The notes: a model not told the origin generated them from the sequence alone. A stretch of DNA of 22,932 nucleotides from an uncultured Collinsella sp. (GCA_900540985.1 UQIC01000033.1:1-22932), one strand, 5' to 3'. Counted from the stretch's first letter, positions 1 to 7,620 are shown. A program made the numbers and translations.

Positions 1-38
1 AGGCAAGGCATAGACCTTCTGGTCATGCCTTGCCTTTT
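1..38 (+). terminator. intrinsic terminator of a gene to the left of the window
   Basis: An 11-bp stem (1-11 with 25-35) continues past one unpaired base into a 4-bp stem (13-16 with 21-24) around a TTCT loop, and runs into TTTT on the plus strand. This is the layout of a Rho-independent terminator read left to right, so it probably ends a plus-strand gene outside the window that converges on lysS. Confidence 0.75.
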
Positions 39-81
39 GAATGACAAATTGTCGCCCTGGGCGGCGCGCAGCGTCGACCGG

Positions 82-105
82 TCCGCCGTTCGGTAGAACG
101 GCGGA
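82..105. repeat. perfect 10-bp palindromic hairpin, GGTA/TACC loop
   Basis: The arms 82-91 and 96-105 are perfect reverse complements around a 4-base loop that reads TACC on the minus strand. No T-tract follows on either strand. The loop and the GTTC/GAAC bases next to it resemble the hairpins at 128-154 and 4644-4671, so it may be a diverged member of the same family. Confidence 0.6.
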
Positions 106-127
106 AACAAAGAAGCAGCGTCGGCCC

Positions 128-154
128 GTTACGCGGTTCGTAGAACCGCGTAAC
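128..154 (-). repeat. 12-bp perfect hairpin directly after lysS
   Basis: The arms GTTACGCGGTTC (128-139) and its reverse complement (143-154) enclose a 3-base loop, TAC on the minus strand. The hairpin begins 3 nt after the lysS stop codon. No U-run follows in the lysS direction, so it is not a textbook terminator, but it could define or protect the mRNA 3' end. An almost identical hairpin lies directly after dtd (4644-4671). Confidence 0.75.
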
Positions 155-157
155 TAG

Positions 158-2122
158 TTAGTACATCTTTGCGCCGGCAGGGATGGAGGCATCGAGCTGG
201 ATCAGGTTGAGGCGCTCCTCGCCCTCCTCCTCGTGGATGGCGCTGATGAGCATGCCGCAGCTGGGGATACCCATCATCTTGCGCGGAGGCAGGTTGGTGA
301 TGGCGAGCAGGGTCTTGCCGACCAGGTCCTCGGGCTCATAGTATTCATGGATGCCGGAGAGAATGGTACGGTCGGTGCCGGTACCGTCATCGAGCGTAAA
401 GTTCAGCAGCTTCTTGGACTTCTTGACAGCCTCGCATGCCTTGACTTTCACGGCGCGGAAATCGCTCTTGGAGAAGGTATCAAAGTCGACGAACTCCTCG
501 AACAGCGGCTCGACAGCGATCTTGGAGTAGTCGAGCGTGGGCTTGAGCGGCTTGACGAAGGGGCTCGCGTTGTTGCCGGCCTCGGCAGCCTTGGCAGCAG
601 CGGCACCGGACTGGAAACCCTTCTCGGGCTTCATGTGCGGGAACAGCAGCACGTCGCGGATGGAAGCCTGGTTGGTGAGCAGCATGACCACGCGGTCGAT
701 ACCGATGCCGATGCCGCCCGCGGGAGGCATACCGTACTCGAGGGCGCGCACGTAATCCTCGTCGTACTCCATGGCCTCGTCGTCGCCGCCGGCCTTCTCG
801 GCCATCTGGGCAGCGAAACGCTCGGCCTGGTCGACCGGGTCGTTGAGCTCGGAGAACGCGTTCGCGTACTCGTGGCCGGCGATGACCAGCTCAAAGCGAT
901 GGGTCAGGCGCGGGTCATCCTCAAAGCGCTTGGCAAGCGGGCTAACCTCGATGGGGTAATCGCACACGAAGGTGGGGTTGACGATGGTGTCCTCGCCCAG
1001 CTCGTCATAGATCTCGGCGATGATCTTGCCGGCGGTCCACTCGGGCTTGATCTCCAGGCCCTTCTCGCGTGCGGCGGCAGCAAGCTCCTCAACCGGCGTG
1101 TCGATGGTGACCTGCTTGCCGAGCACGTCGGAGACGATGTCGGTCATGGGGCGGTTTGCCCACTCACCGGACAGGTCGATAGTCTGGCCCTGATACTCGA
1201 TGACCTCGGGGTTGCCGATGGCCTTGTTAGCGGCCTTGATGACGCCCTGGGCGAGCGCCTTCATGCCCTCGAGATCAGAGAAGGCGCGGTAGGCCTCCAT
1301 CGTGGTGAACTCGGGATTGTGGGTAAGGTCCATGCCCTCGTTGCGGAAGATGCGACCGATCTCGAACACGCGCTCAAAGCCACCGACGATGCAGCGCTTG
1401 AGGTGCAGCTCGGTAGCAATGCGCAGGTAGCACTCCTGGTCGAGCGCGTTGAAGTGCGTGATGAACGGCTTAGCCGTAGCGCCGCCCTGGATAGTCTGCA
1501 GGATAGGAGTCTCAACCTCCATGTAGCCGTCGGACTCCATAAAGCGGCGGAAGGTGGAGAGAATCTGCGAGCGCTTGCGGAAGGTCTCGCGAACGTCGTC
1601 GTTGGCGATCAGGTCGACATAGCGCTGACGATAGCGGGTCTCCTTGTCGGAGAGACCGTGGAACTTCTCGGGCAGCGGGCGAACGGCCTTGGAGAGCAGC
1701 GTCGCGCTCTTGGGGGCAACGGAAAGCTGGCCACGCTTGGTGCGCACAACCACACCGGTCACGCCCAGGATGTCGCCCAGGTCGAGGGCCCTGAGCGTAT
1801 TCCAGGCGGCCTCGTCCATGTCGTTGATGCGGCAGAACAGCTGAATCTCGGCAGTCGCATCGCGCACGACGATGAACATGATCTTGCCCTGGCCGCGCTT
1901 GGCGACTACGCGGCCGGCGATCTTCACGACGTCCTCGGTGTCCTCGCCATCGGCAAGCTCGGCGTACTTAGTCTCGATATCGGCGACGTAGTCCTCAAGC
2001 TCAGAGTGCTCGGGATAGGGGTTCTGGCCCGCCTCGAACAGGGCGGCGCGCTTGGCCAGGCGGGTGGCGCGCTCGTCGTTGAGCGTCGATGCCTGATCGG
2101 CGGCGTTCTGGTTCTCTGCCAT
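158..2122 (-). CDS. lysS: lysyl-tRNA synthetase, class II, with C-terminal tRNA-binding domain
   Basis: The protein (654 aa) charges tRNA-Lys with lysine in the cytoplasm. An N-terminal OB-fold anticodon-binding domain spans about residues 65-145. The class II core follows: motif 1 near 195-213 (GYMEVETPILQ), motif 2 near 257-283 (GRIFRNEGMDLTHNPEFT) and motif 3 near 468-494 (GIGIGIDRVVMLL). Bacterial LysRS usually ends near 490-510 aa. Here an Ala-rich linker (about 500-530) leads into an extra domain (about 545-654) with the look of the EMAPII/Trbp111 tRNA-binding fold, including DFRAVKVKACE, LDDGTG and NLPPRKMMGIPSCGM. The ATG has GAGGAG 7 nt upstream. It follows greA, separated by a hairpin that may attenuate read-through. 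The core assignment is secure; the appended domain is inferred from motif resemblance. Confidence 0.97.
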   Translation of the reverse strand: MAENQNAADQASTLNDERATRLAKRAALFEAGQNPYPEHSELEDYVADIETKYAELADGEDTEDVVKIAGRVVAKRGQGKIMFIVVRDATAEIQLFCRINDMDEAAWNTLRALDLGDILGVTGVVVRTKRGQLSVAPKSATLLSKAVRPLPEKFHGLSDKETRYRQRYVDLIANDDVRETFRKRSQILSTFRRFMESDGYMEVETPILQTIQGGATAKPFITHFNALDQECYLRIATELHLKRCIVGGFERVFEIGRIFRNEGMDLTHNPEFTTMEAYRAFSDLEGMKALAQGVIKAANKAIGNPEVIEYQGQTIDLSGEWANRPMTDIVSDVLGKQVTIDTPVEELAAAAREKGLEIKPEWTAGKIIAEIYDELGEDTIVNPTFVCDYPIEVSPLAKRFEDDPRLTHRFELVIAGHEYANAFSELNDPVDQAERFAAQMAEKAGGDDEAMEYDEDYVRALEYGMPPAGGIGIGIDRVVMLLTNQASIRDVLLFPHMKPEKGFQSGAAAAKAAEAGNNASPFVKPLKPTLDYSKIAVEPLFEEFVDFDTFSKSDFRAVKVKACEAVKKSKKLLNFTLDDGTGTDRTILSGIHEYYEPEDLVGKTLLAITNLPPRKMMGIPSCGMLISAIHEEEGEERLNLIQLDASIPAGAKMY

Positions 2123-2140
2123 AAGTTAGCTCCTCAAACT

Positions 2141-2173
2141 AAAACGCTCCCCAGGATTCGGTCCCAGGGAGCG
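2141..2173 (-). terminator. hairpin with short T-run between greA and lysS
   Basis: CGCTCCC (2145-2151) pairs with GGGAGCG (2167-2173), and the minus strand then runs into TTTT (2144-2141). The T-run is short and the lysS ribosome-binding site begins only a few bases further on. It may terminate greA partly and let some transcripts through to lysS. Confidence 0.55.
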
Positions 2174-2201
2174 AAAACATACCTTTACGCGGGACCGTGG
2201 T

Positions 2202-2672
2202 CTAGCGTGCGATCTTGGCGATGGTGTAGACGCGAGTCTTGCCGGAAGGCGTAACGACCTCGACGGAGTCGCCCTCGCCGTGACCGATGATGGCGTGACC
2301 GACCGGAGACTCGTTGGAAATCTTGTGCTCGAGCGAGTTGGTCTCGGTGGTACCGACGAGCGTGACTTCCATGACCTCGCCGTTGGGATCAATCAGCGAA
2401 ACGGTGGAACCGATGGAGACGGTCAGATCGCCCGTAGTGGCAGCAACCTGAGCGTTGGCAAGAATGGCCTGGATCTCGGCGATACGAGCAGCATTCTGGG
2501 CCTGCTTGTCCTTGGCGGCATCGTACTCGGAGTTCTCCGAAAGGTCGCCGAACGCGCGGGCTTCCTTGATGTCCTCGACGATCTCCTTGGCGTAATCGCC
2601 CTCACGCCAGGCGAGCTCCTCGACGAGCTTCTGGCGGCCCTCAGCGGTCAGTACGATCTGGCTTGCGTCCAT
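2202..2672 (-). CDS. greA: transcription elongation factor GreA
   Basis: GreA enters the secondary channel of RNA polymerase and stimulates cleavage of backtracked transcripts. The 156-aa length is typical. The N-terminal coiled coil (about residues 5-75) carries the acidic tip FGDLSENSEYDAA, with D43 and E46 in the positions that coordinate the catalytic metal in the family. The C-terminal FKBP-like domain includes SPVGHAIIGHGEGDSVEV. I chose the ATG at 2672 (MDASQIVL) because GGGGAG lies 8 nt upstream; the frame is open for 10 more codons but that start has no ribosome site. A TTGACA hexamer (2708-2713, minus strand) lies upstream but I see no good -10 at the right distance. Confidence 0.95.
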   Translation of the reverse strand: MDASQIVLTAEGRQKLVEELAWREGDYAKEIVEDIKEARAFGDLSENSEYDAAKDKQAQNAARIAEIQAILANAQVAATTGDLTVSIGSTVSLIDPNGEVMEVTLVGTTETNSLEHKISNESPVGHAIIGHGEGDSVEVVTPSGKTRVYTIAKIAR

Positions 2673-2713
2673 ACGGATATCTCCCCAACTCTGATCAAAC
2701 AATCAACTGTCAA

Positions 2714-2753
2714 CAAAACGAAAAAGACCGGCTAGCCTGCGGGCAAGCCGGTC
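2714..2753 (-). terminator. intrinsic terminator downstream of tatA
   Basis: GACCGGCT pairs with AGCCGGTC (2726-2733 with 2746-2753), and the minus strand continues into TTTTTCGTTTTG. It lies 25 bp after the tatA stop and upstream of greA, so it separates the two transcription units. Confidence 0.9.
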
Positions 2754-2778
2754 AGGTGCTCACCCCAAAGGGATGGGA

Positions 2779-3054
2779 CTACTCTGCGTCCGCGTCGCTG
2801 TCCTCTGCCTGCTTCTTCTTGGCAGCAGCGAGCTTGGCCTCGAGCTCAGCGATCTCCTTGTCCTCCTCGGACTGCTCGACCACGACCTCCTCGGCCTGCT
2901 TGGTCTCGGCCTTATCGTCGCCCTCCATACCCTCGCGGATATTCTTGACGGTAGAGCCGAGGGACTTGCCGAGCTTCGGCAGGTTCTTGGGCCCGAAGAT
3001 AATCAGGACAACGACGAGAATAATGATGAGCTCAGGAGCCCTCAATCCAAACAT
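2779..3054 (-). CDS. tatA: twin-arginine translocase subunit TatA
   Basis: TatA forms the membrane pore used to export folded proteins with twin-arginine signals. The 91-aa chain begins MFGLRAPELIIILVVVLIIF, a short periplasmic start followed by one transmembrane helix (about residues 7-20). The family hinge FGPKNLPKLGKSLG and an amphipathic helix come next. The tail (about 45-91) is charged and predicted to be helical or coiled-coil (EDKEIAELEAKLAAAKKKQ). The start at 3054 has GGAGG 5 nt upstream; the frame continues upstream through the tRNA-Pro gene, which is clearly not coding. No tatC is in the window. A strong promoter with a palindrome in its spacer lies directly upstream. TatB is less likely because of the short tail and FGPKNLP hinge. 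Confidence 0.92.
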   Translation of the reverse strand: MFGLRAPELIIILVVVLIIFGPKNLPKLGKSLGSTVKNIREGMEGDDKAETKQAEEVVVEQSEEDKEIAELEAKLAAAKKKQAEDSDADAE

Positions 3055-3090
3055 GTAGACCTCCACAATACAGCGAGACAAGCTCGAATG

Positions 3091-3119
3091 AGTATACCGC
3101 GGGTATCGCGGTATCACAA
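3091..3119 (-). promoter_or_regulatory. tatA promoter with palindromic spacer
   Basis: On the minus strand TTGTGA (3119-3114) and TATACT (3096-3091) are separated by exactly 17 bp. The inverted repeat ATACCGCG (3094-3101) / CGCGGTAT (3107-3114) with a 5-bp centre fills the spacer and touches both hexamers. This is a candidate operator. Confidence 0.75.
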
Positions 3120-3127
3120 CACTAGCT

Positions 3128-3156
3128 AAAAAAAGGGACCGCAAGAAGCGGTCCCT
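3128..3156 (-). terminator. intrinsic terminator of tRNA-Pro
   Basis: A perfect 9-bp stem (3134-3142 with 3148-3156) has a 5-base loop and is followed on the minus strand by a run of seven T. It lies 10 bp after the encoded CCA of tRNA-Pro. Confidence 0.95.
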
Positions 3157-3166
3157 CCTCATGCTC

Positions 3167-3243
3167 TGGTCGGGTTGACTGGATTTGAACCAGCGACCCC
3201 TGCGTCCCGAACGCAGTGCTCTACCAAACTGAGCCACAACCCG
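3167..3243 (-). tRNA. tRNA-Pro (anticodon CGG)
   Basis: A complete cloverleaf is readable on the minus strand. The acceptor stem is CGGGTTG/CAACCCG, the D arm contains GGCTCAGTTTGGTAGAGC, and the anticodon stem CTGCG/CGCAG encloses TTCGGGA, giving anticodon CGG. The T arm contains GGTTCAAATCC, and the 3' end ACCA is encoded. It lies 49 bp downstream of ispE and has its own terminator. Confidence 0.96.
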
Positions 3244-3292
3244 TTATCTCGACTATAGTAACAAAGATTTTCGCCGCGTGCTAGAGAAATTT

Positions 3293-4189
3293 TTATTTCT
3301 TTGGCGCGTCGATTTGAACCGTGTTGGGAATAAGCTCAGTCGCGCAGACCCACCAGCCACTTTGCTGGGCAGCGTCCGCAAGCCTTTCGGCCGTGGCGGC
3401 GGTGTCGCAAATGGCAAACGAGCAGGCACCCGATCCGCACACATCTACAGCAACGGTTCCGTCCTGTTTACGCAGCCAGTCGAGGACCGTTTGAATCTGC
3501 GGCTCCATCTGCGCGGATATGACGCCCAGATTGTTATGAACGAGCGCATATGCCGTCTCGGCATCCCCAGCACGCAGGGCCGAAGCGATTGCGCCGGGCT
3601 TGTCCGCAGGCACCGGGGCCTCGTCAAAACGTCGATAGGCTTCAATTGTCGAAACGCTTGCCTCGCGCGGTTTAACCAGCACGACAGGCGTCGCGGGCAG
3701 CGCGAGGTACTCGGTTGCCAGCACGTCTCCCCCACCTACGTAGAACGCAGGGCTCGCGTGCAAAAAGAACGGGACGTCAGCACCAATGCCCCGCGCAATG
3801 TCATCGAGCGCGGGGTCGGTGCGATCAATGTCCCAGAGCTCCGCCAAGGCGGCAATGACCGCAGCGGCATCCGTCGAGGGACCTCCCAGGCCGGCGCACA
3901 ATGGAATGCGCTTCTCAATCGTCACACAGATGTTTGCCTCGCGACCATAATGCTCAGCCATAGCAATCGCAGCCCGATACGCCGTATTCTTTTGCATGGG
4001 AAAATCTGATGCCGGAACCGTCTGGACGGTCAGCGCCTGCGCCGGCGTGACCGTCACGGTATCGGAAAGACCGACGGCTGCCATCAGGGAATCGACTCTG
4101 TGATAGCCGCGGGCGTCGCGCTCGGTATGAACCCCCAGATAGAGGTTAACCTTTGCCGGCGCGGAAAGAGTCAGGGACCGATCGGTCAC
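3293..4189 (-). CDS. ispE: 4-diphosphocytidyl-2-C-methyl-D-erythritol kinase
   Basis: IspE phosphorylates CDP-methylerythritol in the MEP pathway to isoprenoid precursors. The 298-aa protein is of usual length and shows the three GHMP-kinase motifs: PAKVNLYLGV (residues 11-20), the ATP-binding PLCAGLGGPSTDAAA (96-110), and GSGAC in the C-terminal third. GADVPFF (136-142) is also conserved in the family. The start is GTG at 4189; its ribosome site GAGGAG lies in the last codons of veg, whose stop is only 2 nt upstream, so the two genes are probably translationally coupled. tRNA-Pro follows. Confidence 0.95.
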   Translation of the reverse strand: MTDRSLTLSAPAKVNLYLGVHTERDARGYHRVDSLMAAVGLSDTVTVTPAQALTVQTVPASDFPMQKNTAYRAAIAMAEHYGREANICVTIEKRIPLCAGLGGPSTDAAAVIAALAELWDIDRTDPALDDIARGIGADVPFFLHASPAFYVGGGDVLATEYLALPATPVVLVKPREASVSTIEAYRRFDEAPVPADKPGAIASALRAGDAETAYALVHNNLGVISAQMEPQIQTVLDWLRKQDGTVAVDVCGSGACSFAICDTAATAERLADAAQQSGWWVCATELIPNTVQIDAPKK

Positions 4190-4191
4190 CG

Positions 4192-4488
4192 TTAATGCTC
4201 CTCGAGCTGATTGCCGAGCGGGGTAAAGATATGCTCGCCGCTCTCGGGGTCGAACAGCTCGACCTGACCGGTGAGGACATCGATATACTGGTAGGACTGA
4301 CGTGACTTGCGACCGCGACGCTCGTCAACCTCGACGATAAAGACGGCGGGGTGGACGCTCTTGATGGTGCCCATGCGCTCGACAACGCGGGTGCGGCCCA
4401 TGTTGGCCTTAACCTTGACGCGATCGCCCACCATATCGGTCAGCTTCTCGTGGATGTCGTCGACGTGATTGACTTCCATCTCTTCCAT
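4192..4488 (-). CDS. veg: Veg family protein
   Basis: This 98-aa protein matches the Veg family (DUF1021), a small basic beta-rich protein. In Bacillus subtilis Veg has been linked to biofilm gene control; its biochemical role is not settled. Matching features are the core RVKVKANMGRTRVVERMGTI, then PAVFIVEVDERR and SYQYIDVLTGQVELF. The ATG at 4488 is preferred because GGAGG lies 8 nt upstream; a TTG 24 nt further up has no such site. A good promoter lies 70-100 bp upstream. The veg-ispE order is also found in Gram-positive bacteria, which supports both calls. Confidence 0.85.
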   Translation of the reverse strand: MEEMEVNHVDDIHEKLTDMVGDRVKVKANMGRTRVVERMGTIKSVHPAVFIVEVDERRGRKSRQSYQYIDVLTGQVELFDPESGEHIFTPLGNQLEEH

Positions 4489-4555
4489 GAATAGGGCCTC
4501 CAGAGGGTGCAATTCAAAAAAGGGATAATACCCCTAAGATAGACAAAACTCTAAT

Positions 4556-4585
4556 ACTATAGCACCCTGTTGTGGCCATACGCAA
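4556..4585 (-). promoter_or_regulatory. promoter of veg-ispE
   Basis: On the minus strand TTGCGT (4585-4580) and TATAGT (4561-4556) are 18 bp apart, and the -10 is extended by an upstream TG (TGCTATAGT). It implies a leader of about 60 nt before veg. Confidence 0.7.
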
Positions 4586-4643
4586 GCAGCTAAATAAGCC
4601 CCGTCCCAAATACGTACCAGACGACAACCTCGCATGACCAGTT

Positions 4644-4671
4644 GTTACGCGGTTTGGTAAAACCGCGTAAC
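4644..4671 (-). repeat. 12-bp perfect hairpin directly after dtd
   Basis: The arms GTTACGCGGTTT (4644-4655) and its reverse complement (4660-4671) enclose a 4-base loop, TACC on the minus strand. It begins immediately after the dtd stop codon and lacks a T-run. The stem shares 11 of 12 base pairs with the hairpin after lysS (128-154). Confidence 0.8.
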
Positions 4672-5118
4672 CTAAAGGTTGTCGGTGTCCAAGACGATGG
4701 TGAATGGGCCGTCGTTGACCAGGTCGACCTTCATATCGGCGCCAAAAATGCCGTGCGCCACGTGTTCGACATCTTGGCGAACGAGCGTCAGGAAGTACTC
4801 GTAGAGTTCGTTGGCGACATCGGGGGCGCCGGCATCCGTAAACGATGGGCGGCGACCGTGGCGGCAATCGGCGAACAGCGTGAACTGCGACACCACGAGC
4901 ACCTCGCCGTCGACATCGGCAAGCGCCAAGTTGGTCTTGCCGTTCTCGTCCTCGTTGATACGCAGCCCGCGGAGCTTGCCCCACAGCTTGTCGGCCTCGG
5001 CACGCGTATCGCCATGGCCCACACCCAGCAGCACCAGGTAGCCGCGTCCAATGCGGCCCACGCACTCGCCGTCGACCGTCACGCCGGCGTTGAGCACGCG
5101 CTGCACCACCGCACGCAT
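4672..5118 (-). CDS. dtd: D-aminoacyl-tRNA deacylase
   Basis: DTD removes D-amino acids (and glycine mischarged on tRNA-Ala) from tRNAs. At 148 aa it has family length and both signature loops: SQFTLFA (residues 77-83) and the cross-subunit motif NDGPFT (135-140), in place of the more common GPVT. The N-terminus MRAVVQRVLNAGVTV is typical. The start has GAGGAG 6 nt upstream, lying across the end of rdgB; the rdgB stop is only 3 nt before this ATG, so the two are almost certainly co-translated. Confidence 0.96.
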   Translation of the reverse strand: MRAVVQRVLNAGVTVDGECVGRIGRGYLVLLGVGHGDTRAEADKLWGKLRGLRINEDENGKTNLALADVDGEVLVVSQFTLFADCRHGRRPSFTDAGAPDVANELYEYFLTLVRQDVEHVAHGIFGADMKVDLVNDGPFTIVLDTDNL

Positions 5119-5121
5119 GGC

Positions 5122-5763
5122 CTACTCCTCGCCCGTCAGCTTGGCGGACAGATGCTCGAGCGCGTGGAAACGATGGCTGATGGCGTTCTTCTCGTCAGCC
5201 GTCAGCTCGGCCATGGTCTTGCCCGGCGTGTCGACCGGCAGGAACAGCGGGTCATAGCCAAAACCATGGTCGCCGCGGCCCTCGTGTGCGATAACGCCCT
5301 CGCAGGTGCCCTCACCATAGGTGACCAAACCATCCGTGTCGATGAGCGCGACGACGCTCATAAAGCGCGCAGTGCGGTCCTCGTCGGCCACGCCCTCCAG
5401 ATTTACGAGCAGCTTGGCGTTGTTGGCGGCATCGTCTCCGTGCACGCCCGCATAGCGCGCGCTATACACACCGGGCTCACCGTCCAGCGCGTCGACGACC
5501 AAGCCCGAATCGTCGGCAATGGCCATAAGGCCCGTCTCCTCAACCGCGGCTTGGGCCTTGATGATGGCGTTCTCCAAAAACGTCGTGCCGTTTTCCTCGG
5601 GATCCTCAAAATCACCCAGCTGGCCGAGCGCCACAAAGCGCACCTCGGGCATGACCTTGCCCAAAATGGCCTCGATCTCGGTGAGCTTATGGGCGTTGCC
5701 CGTTGCCACGACGATGGTCGCCGCCGGGTCGAGGGTGTCGATGTCAATCTTCTCAAGTGCCAT
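5122..5763 (-). CDS. rdgB: XTP/dITP diphosphatase (RdgB/HAM1 family)
   Basis: This enzyme hydrolyses non-canonical purine triphosphates (dITP, XTP) to monophosphates, cleaning the nucleotide pool. The 213-aa protein has TGNAHKLTEI (21-30), the catalytic ADDSGL (83-88), GFGYDPLF (167-174) and SHR (196-198), all in the expected order. A perfect AAGGAGG lies 6 nt before the ATG. It sits between rph and dtd; rph followed by rdgB is a common bacterial arrangement. A 141-bp gap with a terminator-like hairpin separates it from rph, so it may also have its own promoter; I see TGCTATAGA near 5778-5786 without a convincing -35. Confidence 0.96.
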   Translation of the reverse strand: MALEKIDIDTLDPAATIVVATGNAHKLTEIEAILGKVMPEVRFVALGQLGDFEDPEENGTTFLENAIIKAQAAVEETGLMAIADDSGLVVDALDGEPGVYSARYAGVHGDDAANNAKLLVNLEGVADEDRTARFMSVVALIDTDGLVTYGEGTCEGVIAHEGRGDHGFGYDPLFLPVDTPGKTMAELTADEKNAISHRFHALEHLSAKLTGEE

Positions 5764-5877
5764 GACTGGCCTCCTTGTCTCTATAGCAAGCCGCGTGAGG
5801 GGCGTTTGGGCACTTGACCCCTCCCCTCTCAGGCGATCGGACCTTTCAACGCAGCATTTCAGCAGATAAAACCTACC

Positions 5878-5906
5878 GAAATAAACCTGTCCCTTTTTGG
5901 CAGGTT
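5878..5906 (-). terminator. weak terminator-like hairpin after rph
   Basis: AACCTG (5884-5889) pairs with CAGGTT (5901-5906), overlapping the rph stop codon. On the minus strand it is followed by TATTTCGG, a weak T-rich tail. It may end part of the rph transcript before rdgB. Confidence 0.4.
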
Positions 5907-6630
5907 AGGCGATGGCTTGGCGCTGAAGCTCGATGAGCTCGGCGACACCCTTGTCGCCCAGGTCAAGCAGGGCGTTGAGGCGTTTGCGGTCGAAGGGCGC
6001 CTGCTCGCCGGTGCCCTGGAGCTCGATCATCTCGCCGGTGTCGGTGGCGACGAGGTTCATGTCGACCTCGGCATGGCTGTCCTCCGAATAATCGAGGTCA
6101 AGCAGAGTATTGCCGTCGACAACGCCCATGGAGATGGCAGCCACCTGGCCGATAAGCGGGATGCGTTCGATCTTGCCCGCCTCGACCCACATGGCGAGGG
6201 CGTCGTGCAGCGCCACCCAGGCGCCGGTGATGCTCGCTGTACGCGTGCCGCCATCGGCCTGAATCACATCGCAGTCGACGGTGACGGTGTACTCGCCGAG
6301 CGCCTTCATGTTGACGACGGTACGCAGGCTGCGGCCAATGAGGCGCTCGATCTCCATGGAGCGACCCTTGCGGTTGGCGTGTTCGCGCTTGCAGCGCTTG
6401 CCGGTCGACGCCGGCAGCATGGCGTACTCCGCCGTTACCCAACCGGCCTTGGCGCCCTTGCGCCAGCCCGGCACGCCCTCCTCGATAGTGGCGGCGCACA
6501 GCACGCGCGTGTCACCGAACTCGGCCAAACACGAGCCGTGGGCGTGCTTCATGACGCCACGGGTGAGCTTAACGGGGCGCAACTCGTTGGCGGCGCGATC
6601 GTTGGAGCGGTTGACCTGCATGTACTCCAT
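5905..6630 (-). CDS. rph: ribonuclease PH
   Basis: RNase PH is a phosphate-dependent 3'-5' exoribonuclease that trims tRNA 3' ends. The 241-aa protein has family length. Key segments are the N-terminal ELRPVKLTRGVMKHAHGS, GRSMEIERLIGRSLR (89-103) carrying the phosphate- and RNA-contacting arginines, DCDVIQADGGTRTA (119-132) and LDLDYSEDSHAEVD (177-190), which holds the acidic catalytic residues. AAAGGAAA lies just upstream of the ATG. It follows murI by 54 bp in the same direction. Confidence 0.97.
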   Translation of the reverse strand: MEYMQVNRSNDRAANELRPVKLTRGVMKHAHGSCLAEFGDTRVLCAATIEEGVPGWRKGAKAGWVTAEYAMLPASTGKRCKREHANRKGRSMEIERLIGRSLRTVVNMKALGEYTVTVDCDVIQADGGTRTASITGAWVALHDALAMWVEAGKIERIPLIGQVAAISMGVVDGNTLLDLDYSEDSHAEVDMNLVATDTGEMIELQGTGEQAPFDRKRLNALLDLGDKGVAELIELQRQAIA

Positions 6631-6684
6631 AGAAATTTCCTTTCGGCAAAAGATGTGGCGGAGGCTTTGGCGGCTGCCTTACAT

Positions 6685-7569
6685 CTATTTCAGCCCATCG
6701 ATATCGATATGTTCGATGCTCTTGAGCGGCTGACCAAAGATAAAGCTGCCCGCCACCGCAAACTCGGCAATGTTATCGGCCGTCGTGGCAAAACGATGCT
6801 GCGGCTCGGCGGCGTCGCCCGCCAGCTGCTCGCGGCGCGTGAGGATATCGGTCAGCTCGCGTGTGGTCTCCTCGGCGGAACTCACGACGCGCACCCCAGG
6901 CCCCAGCGCATGCCGGATAGGTCCCACCAACAGCGGAAAATGCGTACAGCCGAGTACCACGGTATCGATACCGTGGTCGCGCAGCGGCTCAACCGTGGCA
7001 CCCACCAGCGCACGCACGGCAGGCGTATCGAAGATATCCTCGTTCTCAAGCCACTGTTCCTGCAGATGTGCACCCGAGGCGAGCTCGTGTTCGACAACCT
7101 CGACAAAGCTCGAGGCAGGACAGCCGTATACATCGACGCCGGCATCCAGGTCCTGAATGGCGCGCGTGTAGGCGCCCGAGCGAATGGTGAGGTTGGTGGC
7201 GAGCACGCCCACGCGACGCGAGCGGGTGCTGTTGATTGCCGCACGGGCACCCGGCGCGATCACGCCGATCACGGGAACGTCGAGCACCTGCTGGGCCAGA
7301 CGCAAGGCCGCAGCGGTCGCCGTGTTGCAGGCGATGACCATAATCTTGACGTCGTGCTTCGAAAGCCAACGACCCGCCTGCAACGCAAACGAGCGCACCT
7401 CATCCTCGGTACGGGTGCCGTAGGGGCAGCGCTTGGTGTCGCCAAAGTAGTAGACGGACTCGTGCGGCAGCGCCGTCGCGATGGCGCGCGCAACCGTCAG
7501 ACCGCCCAAACCAGAATCGAACACGCCAATCGGGCGCGTGTCGCCTGCCGGATTCTCGATATCGGACAT
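6685..7569 (-). CDS. murI: glutamate racemase
   Basis: MurI makes D-glutamate for peptidoglycan. The 294-aa protein shows GVFDSGLGGLT (15-25), the first catalytic cysteine C81 in IACNTAT and the second C208 in LGCTHFPLL. The cofactor-independent two-cysteine mechanism needs both, and both are present. GAGG lies unusually close to the ATG (only 2 nt between them), but no better in-frame start is visible. The HAD phosphatase and murE upstream on the same strand place it in a small cell-wall cluster. Confidence 0.96.
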   Translation of the reverse strand: MSDIENPAGDTRPIGVFDSGLGGLTVARAIATALPHESVYYFGDTKRCPYGTRTEDEVRSFALQAGRWLSKHDVKIMVIACNTATAAALRLAQQVLDVPVIGVIAPGARAAINSTRSRRVGVLATNLTIRSGAYTRAIQDLDAGVDVYGCPASSFVEVVEHELASGAHLQEQWLENEDIFDTPAVRALVGATVEPLRDHGIDTVVLGCTHFPLLVGPIRHALGPGVRVVSSAEETTRELTDILTRREQLAGDAAEPQHRFATTADNIAEFAVAGSFIFGQPLKSIEHIDIDGLK

Positions 7570-7620
7570 TACCTCACCAGTCTCTCTCGAAAAGACATGT
7601 CCAAGTGCGGCGGCGGCGCG

